Source: Burkholderia sp. L27(2015)
GTDB taxonomy: Bacteria > Pseudomonadota > Gammaproteobacteria > Burkholderiales > Burkholderiaceae
NCBI RefSeq assembly: GCF_009765705.1
Contig: NZ_LMUX01000021.1
Coordinates: 27,607 to 91,606 of the forward strand
Reading direction: 5' to 3'
DNA: 64,000 bases
This document shows positions 57,262 to 64,000 of this stretch, one piece after another (the stretch's first letter is position 1; every line of letters starts with the position of its first letter). The position numbers were made by a program, and so were the translations under genes. Under the pieces are notes generated by a model. The model saw only the letters and a program-made list of their open reading frames with translations. It did no database searches and had not been told where the DNA came from.

Positions 57262-58910
57262 TGTTTGTCTCCCTGATTACCGCGCAGTAACGATTCCGGA
57301 TGGCGTTCAAGATAGTCCGCCAACGAGTTGAGCGATTGCAAGGTGCGGTTAAGCTGCTCCAGCGCCTGCTGCAGATTGTTCTGCAGCGGCGAATCCTGGC
57401 TCAATGCCTGTTGGGCCGCGCCGAACGTCTTCTTGGCTTGCTCAAGCGTGTCTTTGGCCTCCGGCGCCACCTGCGTATCGAGTTGACTGAACAAACTGTT
57501 CGCGCTCTTCAACGCGGTGTTCAGGTTGTTGCCGATCTGGTCGAACGGCACCTTGTCGAGTTTCTTCGCAATATCTTCGACCTGGTTTTGCAACTGATCG
57601 AGCGTATTGGCTTCGGTCGGCAGCTCAATGGGCAGCTTGTTCAGGTCGAGCTTGGCCGGTGCCGCTTTCGGGAAATAGTCGAGCGCGATATAAAGCTGTC
57701 CGGTCAACAGATTGCCGGTGCGCAACTGGGCGCGCAGACCATGTTGAACCAGCGAAGCCAGCAGCGCACCGTTCTGGGTCGGCGAGGCGTCACGTATGCG
57801 CGCGGCGAAGTGCGCGCCAAGCCGATTCGGATAGAGCAGCACCGTGACCGGCATCTTGAAACGCTGCGTCGGCTCGTCGTAATCGAGTCCGATGGACTGC
57901 ACTTCACCGACTTCCACGCCGCGGAAATCGAGCGATGCACCCGGCGACAGCCCGCGCAGCGATTGGTTGAAGTTGAATACGATCGTGACCGGTTGACCGT
58001 CCGGCACGCGCATTGCATCGCTGCGGCTGGTAGCCAGACCAAACGAGTAATCGTCCGGCGCCGGGGCCCCCAGCGTTTCGGCGGGTGCGGTCTGGAACGC
58101 GATACCGCCGATCAGCACTGCCGCGAGCGACTGGGTGTTGAGCTTGATGCCGTTGGAATCGATCTGTAAATCGACGCCGCTGGCATGCCAGAAGCGCGTG
58201 TTGACCCCCACATAGTGATCGTAGGGCGCATCGACAAACACGCGCAGGGTCACCCCGTTGCCGTCTTTATCGAGATTGAACGCGACCACCTGCCCGACCT
58301 GAATGCGGCGGAAAAACACCGGCGAGCCGATATCGAGCGAGCCCAGGTTGTCGGTATGCAGCACATATTGATGGCCCTTCTGGTCGCCGGTGACGGCCGG
58401 CGGCGTTTCGAGCCCGTTGAAATCCTGGCGCTCGTCGTGGGACTTGCCCGCGTCAGCGCCGATGTAGGTGCCGGACAACAAGGTATTCAGGCCCGACACG
58501 CCGCTCAATGCCACACGCGGGCGCACCACCCAGAAGCGGGTGTCGGTGACGGCAAAGCCTTCGGCCGCCTTGGTCAACTCGACTTTGACCACCACGTGCG
58601 AAAGATCGTGGCTCAGCGTTACGCCCTTGACGTCGCCAATGTCGACGTTCTTGTATTTGACCTTGGTTTTACCGGGCTCGATGCCTTCCGCGCTACCGAA
58701 CGTGATGCTGATGGTCGGGCCGGTCTTCAATATCTCCTGCGCCACGAGCGACAGCCCGATCAGCGCAGCGATGATCGGGATAAGCCATACCAGCGACGGC
58801 AGCCAGCGCCGCATCGGGCGCACCACCGGTTCGGAAACATCGCCGTCGATCGGCGGCGAACCGTCGGGTTTAGTATTCTCGCCCGGTGAGTTCGGGTCTT
58901 TTTCAGTCAT
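57258..58910 (-). CDS. pqiB: Intermembrane lipid transport protein PqiB (MCE domains)
   Basis: PqiB forms the periplasmic MCE tube that links inner and outer membranes. The 550-residue protein has an N-terminal transmembrane helix (LPSLVWLIPIIAALIGLSLV, ~34-53) and three MCE domains (~55-145, ~165-270, ~295-400; e.g. IEPGKTKVKYKNVDIGDVKG). A C-terminal helical, coiled-coil-like region rich in Gln/Leu/Asn (~430-540) follows. It lies between pqiA2 and pqiC with 4-8-nt overlaps, forming one operon. Confidence 0.94.
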   Translation of the reverse strand: MTEKDPNSPGENTKPDGSPPIDGDVSEPVVRPMRRWLPSLVWLIPIIAALIGLSLVAQEILKTGPTISITFGSAEGIEPGKTKVKYKNVDIGDVKGVTLSHDLSHVVVKVELTKAAEGFAVTDTRFWVVRPRVALSGVSGLNTLLSGTYIGADAGKSHDERQDFNGLETPPAVTGDQKGHQYVLHTDNLGSLDIGSPVFFRRIQVGQVVAFNLDKDGNGVTLRVFVDAPYDHYVGVNTRFWHASGVDLQIDSNGIKLNTQSLAAVLIGGIAFQTAPAETLGAPAPDDYSFGLATSRSDAMRVPDGQPVTIVFNFNQSLRGLSPGASLDFRGVEVGEVQSIGLDYDEPTQRFKMPVTVLLYPNRLGAHFAARIRDASPTQNGALLASLVQHGLRAQLRTGNLLTGQLYIALDYFPKAAPAKLDLNKLPIELPTEANTLDQLQNQVEDIAKKLDKVPFDQIGNNLNTALKSANSLFSQLDTQVAPEAKDTLEQAKKTFGAAQQALSQDSPLQNNLQQALEQLNRTLQSLNSLADYLERHPESLLRGNQGDKQ

Positions 58911-59559
58911 AGTGAGATCCAGTGTGTTTGATCGGGTCCCAGATCAGACGAGGGTCGAAGGTCATCGAAGCCATCATGGTGAGCACCACCACGCAGGCAA
59001 AAGCCACGGCACCGCTGCCAGGGGTGATCACGGCAAGGGATTGGAAATTGACTAGCGTCACGGTGAGCGTGATCACAAATATGTCCAGCATCGACCAGCG
59101 GCCGATTTTCTCAACCAGCCGGTAGAGCCGCGTGCGTTGCCGCGGGCGCCATTGCGAGCGCAACTGCGAGCTGACCACCAGCAAGACCAGCACCACGAGT
59201 TTGAGCATGGGCACCAGGATACTGGCAACGAACACGATGCAGGCGAGCGGCCATTCGCCATCCTGCCAGAAATAAATGATGCCGCTCATGATCGTGTTGT
59301 CCTGCGAGCCGAGAATCGAGCTCGTATGCATGATAGGCAGCAGGTTGGCCGGGATATAGAGCAGCGCCGCCGCGATCAGCAGCGCCCAGGTGCGCGTCAC
59401 GCTGTCGGGGTGCCGCACATGCAAGGGGGCGCCGCAGCGCCTGCAGCGTGGAGGGGTCGCGGATGCGCCCGACGTGCCCCCCGATGCGCGCGGCGGATTC
59501 ACCAGCCCGCAGGTATGGCACGCCTGCAGGCCCGCTTTGCGTGCCGTGACGTATTTCAT
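58903..59559 (-). CDS. pqiA: Paraquat-inducible protein A, second half (PqiA2)
   Basis: This 218-residue inner membrane protein corresponds to the C-terminal half of enteric PqiA. It has an N-terminal zinc-ribbon-like pair CHTCG (~15-19) and CRRCG, and four helices (e.g. WALLIAAALLYIPANLLPIM). It overlaps the upstream half by 4 nt and pqiB by 8 nt. In enterics the two halves are fused in one ~417-residue protein; here they are separate genes, as in Burkholderia. It presumably helps pass substrate into PqiB. Confidence 0.9.
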   Translation of the reverse strand: MKYVTARKAGLQACHTCGLVNPPRASGGTSGASATPPRCRRCGAPLHVRHPDSVTRTWALLIAAALLYIPANLLPIMHTSSILGSQDNTIMSGIIYFWQDGEWPLACIVFVASILVPMLKLVVLVLLVVSSQLRSQWRPRQRTRLYRLVEKIGRWSMLDIFVITLTVTLVNFQSLAVITPGSGAVAFACVVVLTMMASMTFDPRLIWDPIKHTGSHYD

Positions 59560-60251
59560 GGGCGTGCCGTCCGCTTGCGGGCAGCATGCGCCGGCCGGCT
59601 AGCGGTGGGCTTACGGCGTGCGGGCTTACGGCGAGCAGGCGCGGCCTCAGGCAGCGCTTGCGCGATTTCCCACAATTGCCGCAAGTCGAACGCCATGATC
59701 AGTGCAAGCAAAAAGGTCACGGTTCCGAAGGCGAACAAGGCAGCCTCCGGAATCACGCGCGCCAAGTCGGATAGCTTGACCAGCGTGACCAGCACGCCCA
59801 GCATGAATACTTCGATCATGCACCATGGCCGGATCGCCTGGATCGTGCGCAGTACGGGCGCGTAGTACTGCGGTCGACGCCCGCGACACATCGGAACGAT
59901 CAGCCACAGCATCGCCAGTACTTCGAACAGCGGCAGCACGACGGTCGACGCCAGCACGATCGCGGCGACCAGCGGTTCGCCGTCGCTCCACAAATGCCCT
60001 ACCGCGCCGATGAGCGTGGTGCGCGTGGAAAAGCCACTGGTCTGGAGTTCGACGATCGGAAAGCCGTTGGCGATGCCCAATGTGATCAGTGTCGTCAACA
60101 GCAATGCGAGGATGCGCTCCAGTTTGCCGGAGGACTGGCTGTAGAGCACAGCATCGCAGCGCGAGCAGCGCGCGCTCGACAAGCGTGAAAGCGCCACCTT
60201 GCTATGCAGGGCGTCGCATTCCGGGCAGGCGATCAGCGTGTCTGTATCCAT
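59556..60251 (-). CDS. pqiA: Paraquat-inducible protein A, first half (PqiA1)
   Basis: This 231-residue inner membrane protein corresponds to the N-terminal half of PqiA: zinc ribbon CPECD...CSRCD (residues ~9-34), then four helices (ILALLLTTLITLGIANGFPI; LVAAIVLASTVVLPLFEVLA). The last ~35 residues are a basic Arg/Lys/Pro tail (ARRKPARRKP) encoded in part by a 15-bp tandem duplication. It is the first gene of the pqi operon. Its 5' neighbour is the divergent yceI-like gene. Confidence 0.9.
   Translation of the reverse strand: MDTDTLIACPECDALHSKVALSRLSSARCSRCDAVLYSQSSGKLERILALLLTTLITLGIANGFPIVELQTSGFSTRTTLIGAVGHLWSDGEPLVAAIVLASTVVLPLFEVLAMLWLIVPMCRGRRPQYYAPVLRTIQAIRPWCMIEVFMLGVLVTLVKLSDLARVIPEAALFAFGTVTFLLALIMAFDLRQLWEIAQALPEAAPARRKPARRKPTASRPAHAARKRTARP
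59607..59636. repeat. 15-bp tandem duplication in the pqiA1 basic tail
   Basis: GGGCTTACGGCGTGC (59607-59621) and GGGCTTACGGCGAGC (59622-59636) are adjacent copies differing at one base. They encode the repeated ARRKP of the C-terminal tail. Confidence 0.9.
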
Positions 60252-60532
60252 CGAGTCATTTCAGCAAAAAGAGGGCATTGCCAGTCGGCGGTACTGGGCG
60301 CGAGCGGGGCACGAGCGAGCGATCCGCGCAGCGCACTCGCATGGTATCAAAGCGTCGCAATCCTGTACGGATCGATCGACTCGGGGCAGCGCGTTCTTGT
60401 CGTCGATTGCGCCAATAGCATAGAAGCGGCGACAGAGATTGGCACAGACATTGGAAGCAGCGCGAGCTTCGGGTACGATCACACCCGTCGACATTCGGGC
60501 GGTGACCCGAAACGTCCTACTGAGGCTTGCGC

Positions 60533-61192
60533 ATGCATCTGCTGTCCGTTCTACCCCGACATCTGGCTCGGTTTCTGTTAATAAGTTCACTACTGGCTGG
60601 CGGATGGGCGCACGCGGCGTCCGACGTACAAGCCACGCCGGGGCTCGACGCAGAAGCGCTCGATTTCGCCAAAAGTTCGATCCGCGCCACGTTTTCGCGC
60701 GGTAAACCGCGTTGCACCGGGGTTTTCAGGCATTTTTCAGGCGATGTCCGCTTCGATCCGAGTCGTCTCGGTGCGGCGCATGCCACGTTCACCATCGAGG
60801 TTGCCAGTATCGACTTGGGGCAATCTGCGTTGAATCAGGCCGCACGCAGCCGCGACTGGCTGGACGTAGAGCAGTTTCCAGACGCGACCTTCGTTTCCGA
60901 CGCCATCGTTTCGGCCGGTGGCGGCAAATATAGCGTGCTGGGCAAACTGACTTTACGCGGTAAAACCCGCAATGTCGTGCTGCCGATCAGCTACACGCAG
61001 ACGGCGACGGGCAGCGTGTTCGATGGCGTGTTACCGATACGCCGTTTGCAGTTCGGCGTGGGGCAGGGCGCCGACGCCGAGCCGCTGGGGATCGCGGACG
61101 GGGTGATCATCCGTTTTCATATCGTGACGCGCCTGCCGCCCTCAAATACCGACAGCACCGATAATGCCGGCCCCGAGCGCGACACGCATTAA
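60533..61192 (+). CDS. YceI family periplasmic protein
   Basis: This 219-residue precursor has a signal peptide (hydrophobic residues ~14-25, cleavage near AHAASD) and one YceI lipocalin-like domain that binds a polyisoprenoid or other amphipathic ligand. The family segment FSGDVRFDPSRLGAAHATFT and the end of the domain LTLRGKTRNVVLPI are visible. The start is ATG at 60533, with TGAGG 7 nt upstream; TTG 60527 would add two residues. Its role is unknown. It is divergent from pqi. Confidence 0.9.
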   Translation: MHLLSVLPRHLARFLLISSLLAGGWAHAASDVQATPGLDAEALDFAKSSIRATFSRGKPRCTGVFRHFSGDVRFDPSRLGAAHATFTIEVASIDLGQSALNQAARSRDWLDVEQFPDATFVSDAIVSAGGGKYSVLGKLTLRGKTRNVVLPISYTQTATGSVFDGVLPIRRLQFGVGQGADAEPLGIADGVIIRFHIVTRLPPSNTDSTDNAGPERDTH

Positions 61193-61326
61193 TCATGCGC
61201 TTGCCATGTGGAATCGTCGACCTCACCGGATAGCAAATTTCGATATCGCAACATCGTATAAACTCGTGCGCAGTGGCGCTTCGGCATCCGGCCTTTTTTC
61301 GATCCCGTACTTTCCAGAATCGATGC

Positions 61327-62082
61327 ATGCTCGCAGAACAACGGCAACACTACATTCTTGAAAAAATAAGCCACGATGGCGCGCTATCGATCAGCGAGCT
61401 GGTCGAGCAACTGGCCGTGTCGCGCGAGACCATACGCCGCGATCTCAACCTGCTCGCCACACGCGGGCTGTTGCTGATGACGCACGGCGGCGCATTGGCC
61501 GCCAGCCATCGCGAACCCGATGTCGATGTTCGCGAAACCTCGAATGCGGAGGCCAAACACCAGATCGGCCTGCGCGCGGCGCAACTGGTGCCGGACGGCG
61601 CCTCGCTGATCATCGATTCCGGCAGCACCACGCTGGCGCTGGCGCGCTCTCTACTGGAGCGGCGCCGCTTGACGATTTATACCAACGACCTGCGCATCAG
61701 CCTGCTGTTGGGGCGCCGTAACGAGAACCAGGTGACCTTGCTGGGCGGCGAGCTGTCCGATAACGAGGATGCCACCTTCGGGCTCGATACCCTGCATCAG
61801 CTCACGCAGTATCACGCCGACATCGCGTTCATCGGTGCCGGCGGCATCACCGCCGACGCTTACCTGACCGACTACACCAGACCGGCCGCCGAGCTGCGCG
61901 GCAGCATGATCCGCGCAGCCAGCGTGGCTGTGGTGCTTGCCGACTGTTCGAAGTTCGGACGCACCGCGCCGGTGCGGATTTCACATTTTTCTCAAGTGCG
62001 CTATGTCATCAGCGAGCGCAAACCCGATGCGAAATTTCGCAAAAGTCTACTCGCGCGCGGGCCTGAGCTGATCATCGCTTGA
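61327..62082 (+). CDS. DeoR/GlpR-family transcriptional regulator
   Basis: This 251-residue regulator has an N-terminal DeoR-type helix-turn-helix ([29 protein letters not shown], ~35-46) and the C-terminal sensor domain ([18 protein letters not shown], ~90-107; FIGAGGIT). It probably senses a phosphorylated metabolite. The gene is convergent with phnW, whose 3' end overlaps by 11 nt. In other Burkholderia the AEP genes are often next to GntR-type regulators, so its link to phosphonate use is inferred from location. ATG 61327 is chosen; upstream ATG 61323 is out of frame. Confidence 0.9.
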   Translation: MLAEQRQHYILEKISHDGALSISELVEQLAVSRETIRRDLNLLATRGLLLMTHGGALAASHREPDVDVRETSNAEAKHQIGLRAAQLVPDGASLIIDSGSTTLALARSLLERRRLTIYTNDLRISLLLGRRNENQVTLLGGELSDNEDATFGLDTLHQLTQYHADIAFIGAGGITADAYLTDYTRPAAELRGSMIRAASVAVVLADCSKFGRTAPVRISHFSQVRYVISERKPDAKFRKSLLARGPELIIA

Positions 62083-63208
62083 TCTCGGCGGACGCGGCCG
62101 GCATTGAAATGCCCATGCGCGTGAGCGCGATACCGATGGCATCGACCGCTTGCCGCATCTCGCGGTGATCGATTGCGCCTATGCAGCCCACCCGGAACGT
62201 CTCGACCTGGGTCAGCTTGCCCGGATACAGGATATAGCCGGCCTCGCGCACCAGATCGTAAAACAGCTTGAACTGATAGGCCCGGTCGGCCGGCGCATGA
62301 AACGTGACGATCACCGGTGCTTGGTGCGCCGCCGTCAGGTAGGGTTTGAAGCCCAAAGCGCGCATGGCGCCGGTCAGCGTGTCGCAATTGCGCTGGTAGC
62401 GCGCGCCGCGCGCGGCCTGACCGCCTTCGGCCAGAAATTGGTCGAGCGCCGCACGCAACGCGGCGACCACATGCGTGGGCGGCGTGTAACGCCACTGCGT
62501 GGTTTTTTGCATGTAGACATATTGATCGTGCAGGTCGAGTGCCAATGAGTGGCAGCGTCCCGTCGCCGCTTCCAGCACGCGCTTGCGCACCAGAACAAAG
62601 CCCATGCCGGGCACCCCTTCAAGACATTTGCCGCTCGCCGAGATAAGCGCATCGAACGGGGTGGTGCGCGTATCGATCGGCAACGCGCCCAATGAGCTCA
62701 TTGCATCGACAATCAAGCCCACGCCACGTCGTGCGCACACGGTGGCAATCTCGTCGAGCGGATTGAGCAGACCCGTACTGGTCTCCAAATGAACCTGCGC
62801 CACATGGGTGATGGCCGGGTCGCGTTCGAGCTGGGCTTCCAGCGCACTCGCACTGACCGGTTCATTGTCGGCCAGCGGCAACTCACAATAGTCGCGACCG
62901 AGAATCTGCAAGATCTTGACGATGCGCGTGCAGTAGGCGCCGTTGTTCGGCACCAGGACTTTCCCCTCGCGCGGCACCAGTGTGCCCAGCGCCGCCTCGA
63001 CGGCAAACGTGCCGCTACCTTGCAAGGGCACGCAGACGTAGTCGTCACCGCCGTTCACCAGATTGACCAAATCGTGGCATACGCTGGCAGTGAGCTGGTT
63101 GAACCGGGCGTCCCATGACCCCCAGTCGCGCAACATCGCCTGGCGCGTTGCGGGCGAGGTCGTCAAAGGCCCCGGTGTGAGCAGGATGGGTTCATTCCTC
63201 AATATCAC
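62072..63208 (-). CDS. phnW: 2-aminoethylphosphonate:pyruvate aminotransferase
   Basis: PhnW converts 2-aminoethylphosphonate and pyruvate to phosphonoacetaldehyde and alanine, the first step of AEP breakdown. The 378-residue protein is a class V PLP aminotransferase. It begins [13 protein letters not shown], has the PLP-side [15 protein letters not shown], Asp168 in IVDAMSSLG and the PLP lysine Lys194 in [13 protein letters not shown]. The start is GTG at 63208, with AGGAG 6 nt upstream on the minus strand. It is divergent from the AEP transporter binding protein. A phnX gene is not in the window. Confidence 0.93.
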   Translation of the reverse strand: MILRNEPILLTPGPLTTSPATRQAMLRDWGSWDARFNQLTASVCHDLVNLVNGGDDYVCVPLQGSGTFAVEAALGTLVPREGKVLVPNNGAYCTRIVKILQILGRDYCELPLADNEPVSASALEAQLERDPAITHVAQVHLETSTGLLNPLDEIATVCARRGVGLIVDAMSSLGALPIDTRTTPFDALISASGKCLEGVPGMGFVLVRKRVLEAATGRCHSLALDLHDQYVYMQKTTQWRYTPPTHVVAALRAALDQFLAEGGQAARGARYQRNCDTLTGAMRALGFKPYLTAAHQAPVIVTFHAPADRAYQFKLFYDLVREAGYILYPGKLTQVETFRVGCIGAIDHREMRQAVDAIGIALTRMGISMPAASAEIKR

Positions 63209-63310
63209 CGTCTTCTCCTCTTCGGCTTGGCCACAGGCTGCGCGGATGGACTGTCGTCGTCCGCCGTGCGCCGCGGTAAATCAAAGTATAGAAGCGCAGT
63301 GTAGTTGCGA

Positions 63311-63369
63311 TTTGTGTCAAAAATTGTCATTAGTTGGCGTTTATTGGCGTTTCACGGATTTGACACAAA
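63311..63369. promoter_or_regulatory. Perfect 11-bp inverted repeat plus direct repeats between phnW and the AEP transporter gene
   Basis: TTTGTGTCAAA (63311-63321) and TTTGACACAAA (63359-63369) are exact inverse copies 48 nt apart (centre to centre). Between them, TTGGCGTTT occurs twice (63334-63342 and 63345-63353). The pair lies 103-161 nt from the phnW start, and the right copy 115 nt from the transporter start. This is a credible double operator for a looping repressor; the nearby DeoR-type protein is a candidate. Confidence 0.75.
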
Positions 63370-63483
63370 AGTCTGCGATTCTGCGCAGGTTCGCCGTCGG
63401 CCGAATTTGCCGTGCGTTCGCCGTGTCCCCGCCATCGAGCAGTTCGGGGACCCGCCTGACACCTACCGGATGTGGAGATCATG

Positions 63484-64000
63484 ATGAAAGGTTTGAATCG
63501 AGTCTTGAAAGCAGCCGTCACGCTTGCCGTGCTGCAATGTTTTGCATCCGCCGCACACGCTGCCGACGCCGTGGTGCTGTACACCGCCGACGGCCTGGAA
63601 GGTCTTTACAAGGACGTGCTGCCGGCGTTCGAGAAGAAAGAAGGCATCAAGGTCAATATCGTTACCGCCGGTAGCGGCGAAGTGGTGAACCGCGCCACCA
63701 TCGAAAAAGATTCGCCCAAGGCCGACGTGATCGTCACGCTGCCGCCGTTTATCCAGCAGGCTGCGCAAGGCGGCGTGTTGCAGAACTATCAGAGCGTCGA
63801 GTACAAGAATGTGCCGGCGATCGCCAAATCCGCTGACGGGAGCTGGGCGACGTTCGTGAACAATTATTTCTCGTTCGCGGTCAATCCGGACGTGGTTAAG
63901 ACCCGTCCGAAAACCTTCGCCGATTTGCTGAGCCCGCAATTTAGCGGCAAGGTGGCTTACTCGAATCCGGCGACCGCTGGCGACGGCATGGCTGTGATTA
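63484..64000 (+). CDS. 2-aminoethylphosphonate ABC transporter, substrate-binding protein (3' truncated)
   Basis: The frame is open from 63484 to the window end (172 codons). The precursor has a signal peptide (MKGLNRVLKAAVTLAVL, cleavage after SAAHA). The mature part resembles the extracellular solute-binding protein 1 fold of the AEP transporter group, with VVLYTADGLEGLYKDVLPAF, VTAGSGEVVNR and KADVIVTLPPFIQQAAQGG. It should capture AEP in the periplasm. GGAG (63474-63477) favours ATG 63484 over 63481. Divergence from phnW supports the role; the permease and ATPase genes must lie beyond the window. Confidence 0.88.
   Translation, partial: MKGLNRVLKAAVTLAVLQCFASAAHAADAVVLYTADGLEGLYKDVLPAFEKKEGIKVNIVTAGSGEVVNRATIEKDSPKADVIVTLPPFIQQAAQGGVLQNYQSVEYKNVPAIAKSADGSWATFVNNYFSFAVNPDVVKTRPKTFADLLSPQFSGKVAYSNPATAGDGMAVI

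Overview
The window is a dense chromosomal segment from a beta-proteobacterium of the Burkholderiaceae (Burkholderia sensu lato type), G+C-rich by eye at roughly 60%. Support comes from protein identities (lysine/alanine H1-like histone beside nrdB, two-gene PqiA, mpl next to tlpA-aroQ-accB-accC-prmA, barnase/barstar after maeB, exbB-exbD between dapB and leuS) and from the absence of rRNA, tRNA, insertion sequences or phage genes. The genus cannot be fixed from the sequence.

Layout. 1-1756: 3' end of nrdB, a hairpin-rich spacer, and an H1-like histone gene. 2048-10778 (minus): lipoprotein, PfkB kinase, tpx, zinc-ribbon/DUF3426 protein, prmA, accC, accB, aroQ, a TlpA thioredoxin and a nucleotidyltransferase-like protein. 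11050-17923 (plus): mpl, YqiA-like esterase, RNase II-like protein, aroE, mtgA, pyrF; several of these overlap by 4 nt. 18090-20199 (minus): pncC/cinA, pgpA, thiL. 20468-24300 (plus): maeB, a secreted barnase-type RNase and its barstar. 24415-26120 (minus): rsmE, speE. 26596-29718 (plus): tkt, gapA. Fur (minus) is followed by plus-strand bamE, dapB, exbB, exbD, leuS, lptE, holA, proA, hemJ and a DsbA-fold isomerase (to 40302). 40292-44104: hexR divergent from edd-eda. 44362-50196: purB, a GST, a GltB-like FMN protein, mnmA, a Nudix hydrolase. 50438-53485: pntAA-pntAB-pntB. 53803-54975: an isolated histidine-decarboxylase-family gene. 55067-60251 (minus): RlmL-type methyltransferase and pqiA1-pqiA2-pqiB-pqiC. 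60533-64000: YceI, a DeoR-type regulator, phnW, and the start of a 2-aminoethylphosphonate ABC transporter binding protein.

How it works together. Most genes are housekeeping: fatty acid initiation (accBC), shikimate steps (aroQ, aroE), wall synthesis and recycling (mtgA, mpl, dapB), envelope assembly (bamE, lptE, pqi) and carbon/NADPH metabolism (edd-eda, gapA, tkt, maeB, pnt). Two regulatory circuits can be read from the DNA. A 15-bp sequence occurs twice, inverted, between hexR and edd, as expected for HexR operators. An 11-bp perfect inverted repeat lies between phnW and the AEP transporter gene.

The most unusual feature is a recurring mutational signature. Many spacers, and several disordered protein tails, contain short tandem arrays with a period of about 11-14 bp. 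Their sequences are unrelated to each other, and they often begin in the last codons of a gene or just after its stop. Examples are at 4421-4531, 20357-20426, 23650-23733, 26618-26677, 29709-29778, 32757-32798, 43321-43451 and 54991-55042. They are not CRISPR, REP or IS elements and look like independent local expansions.
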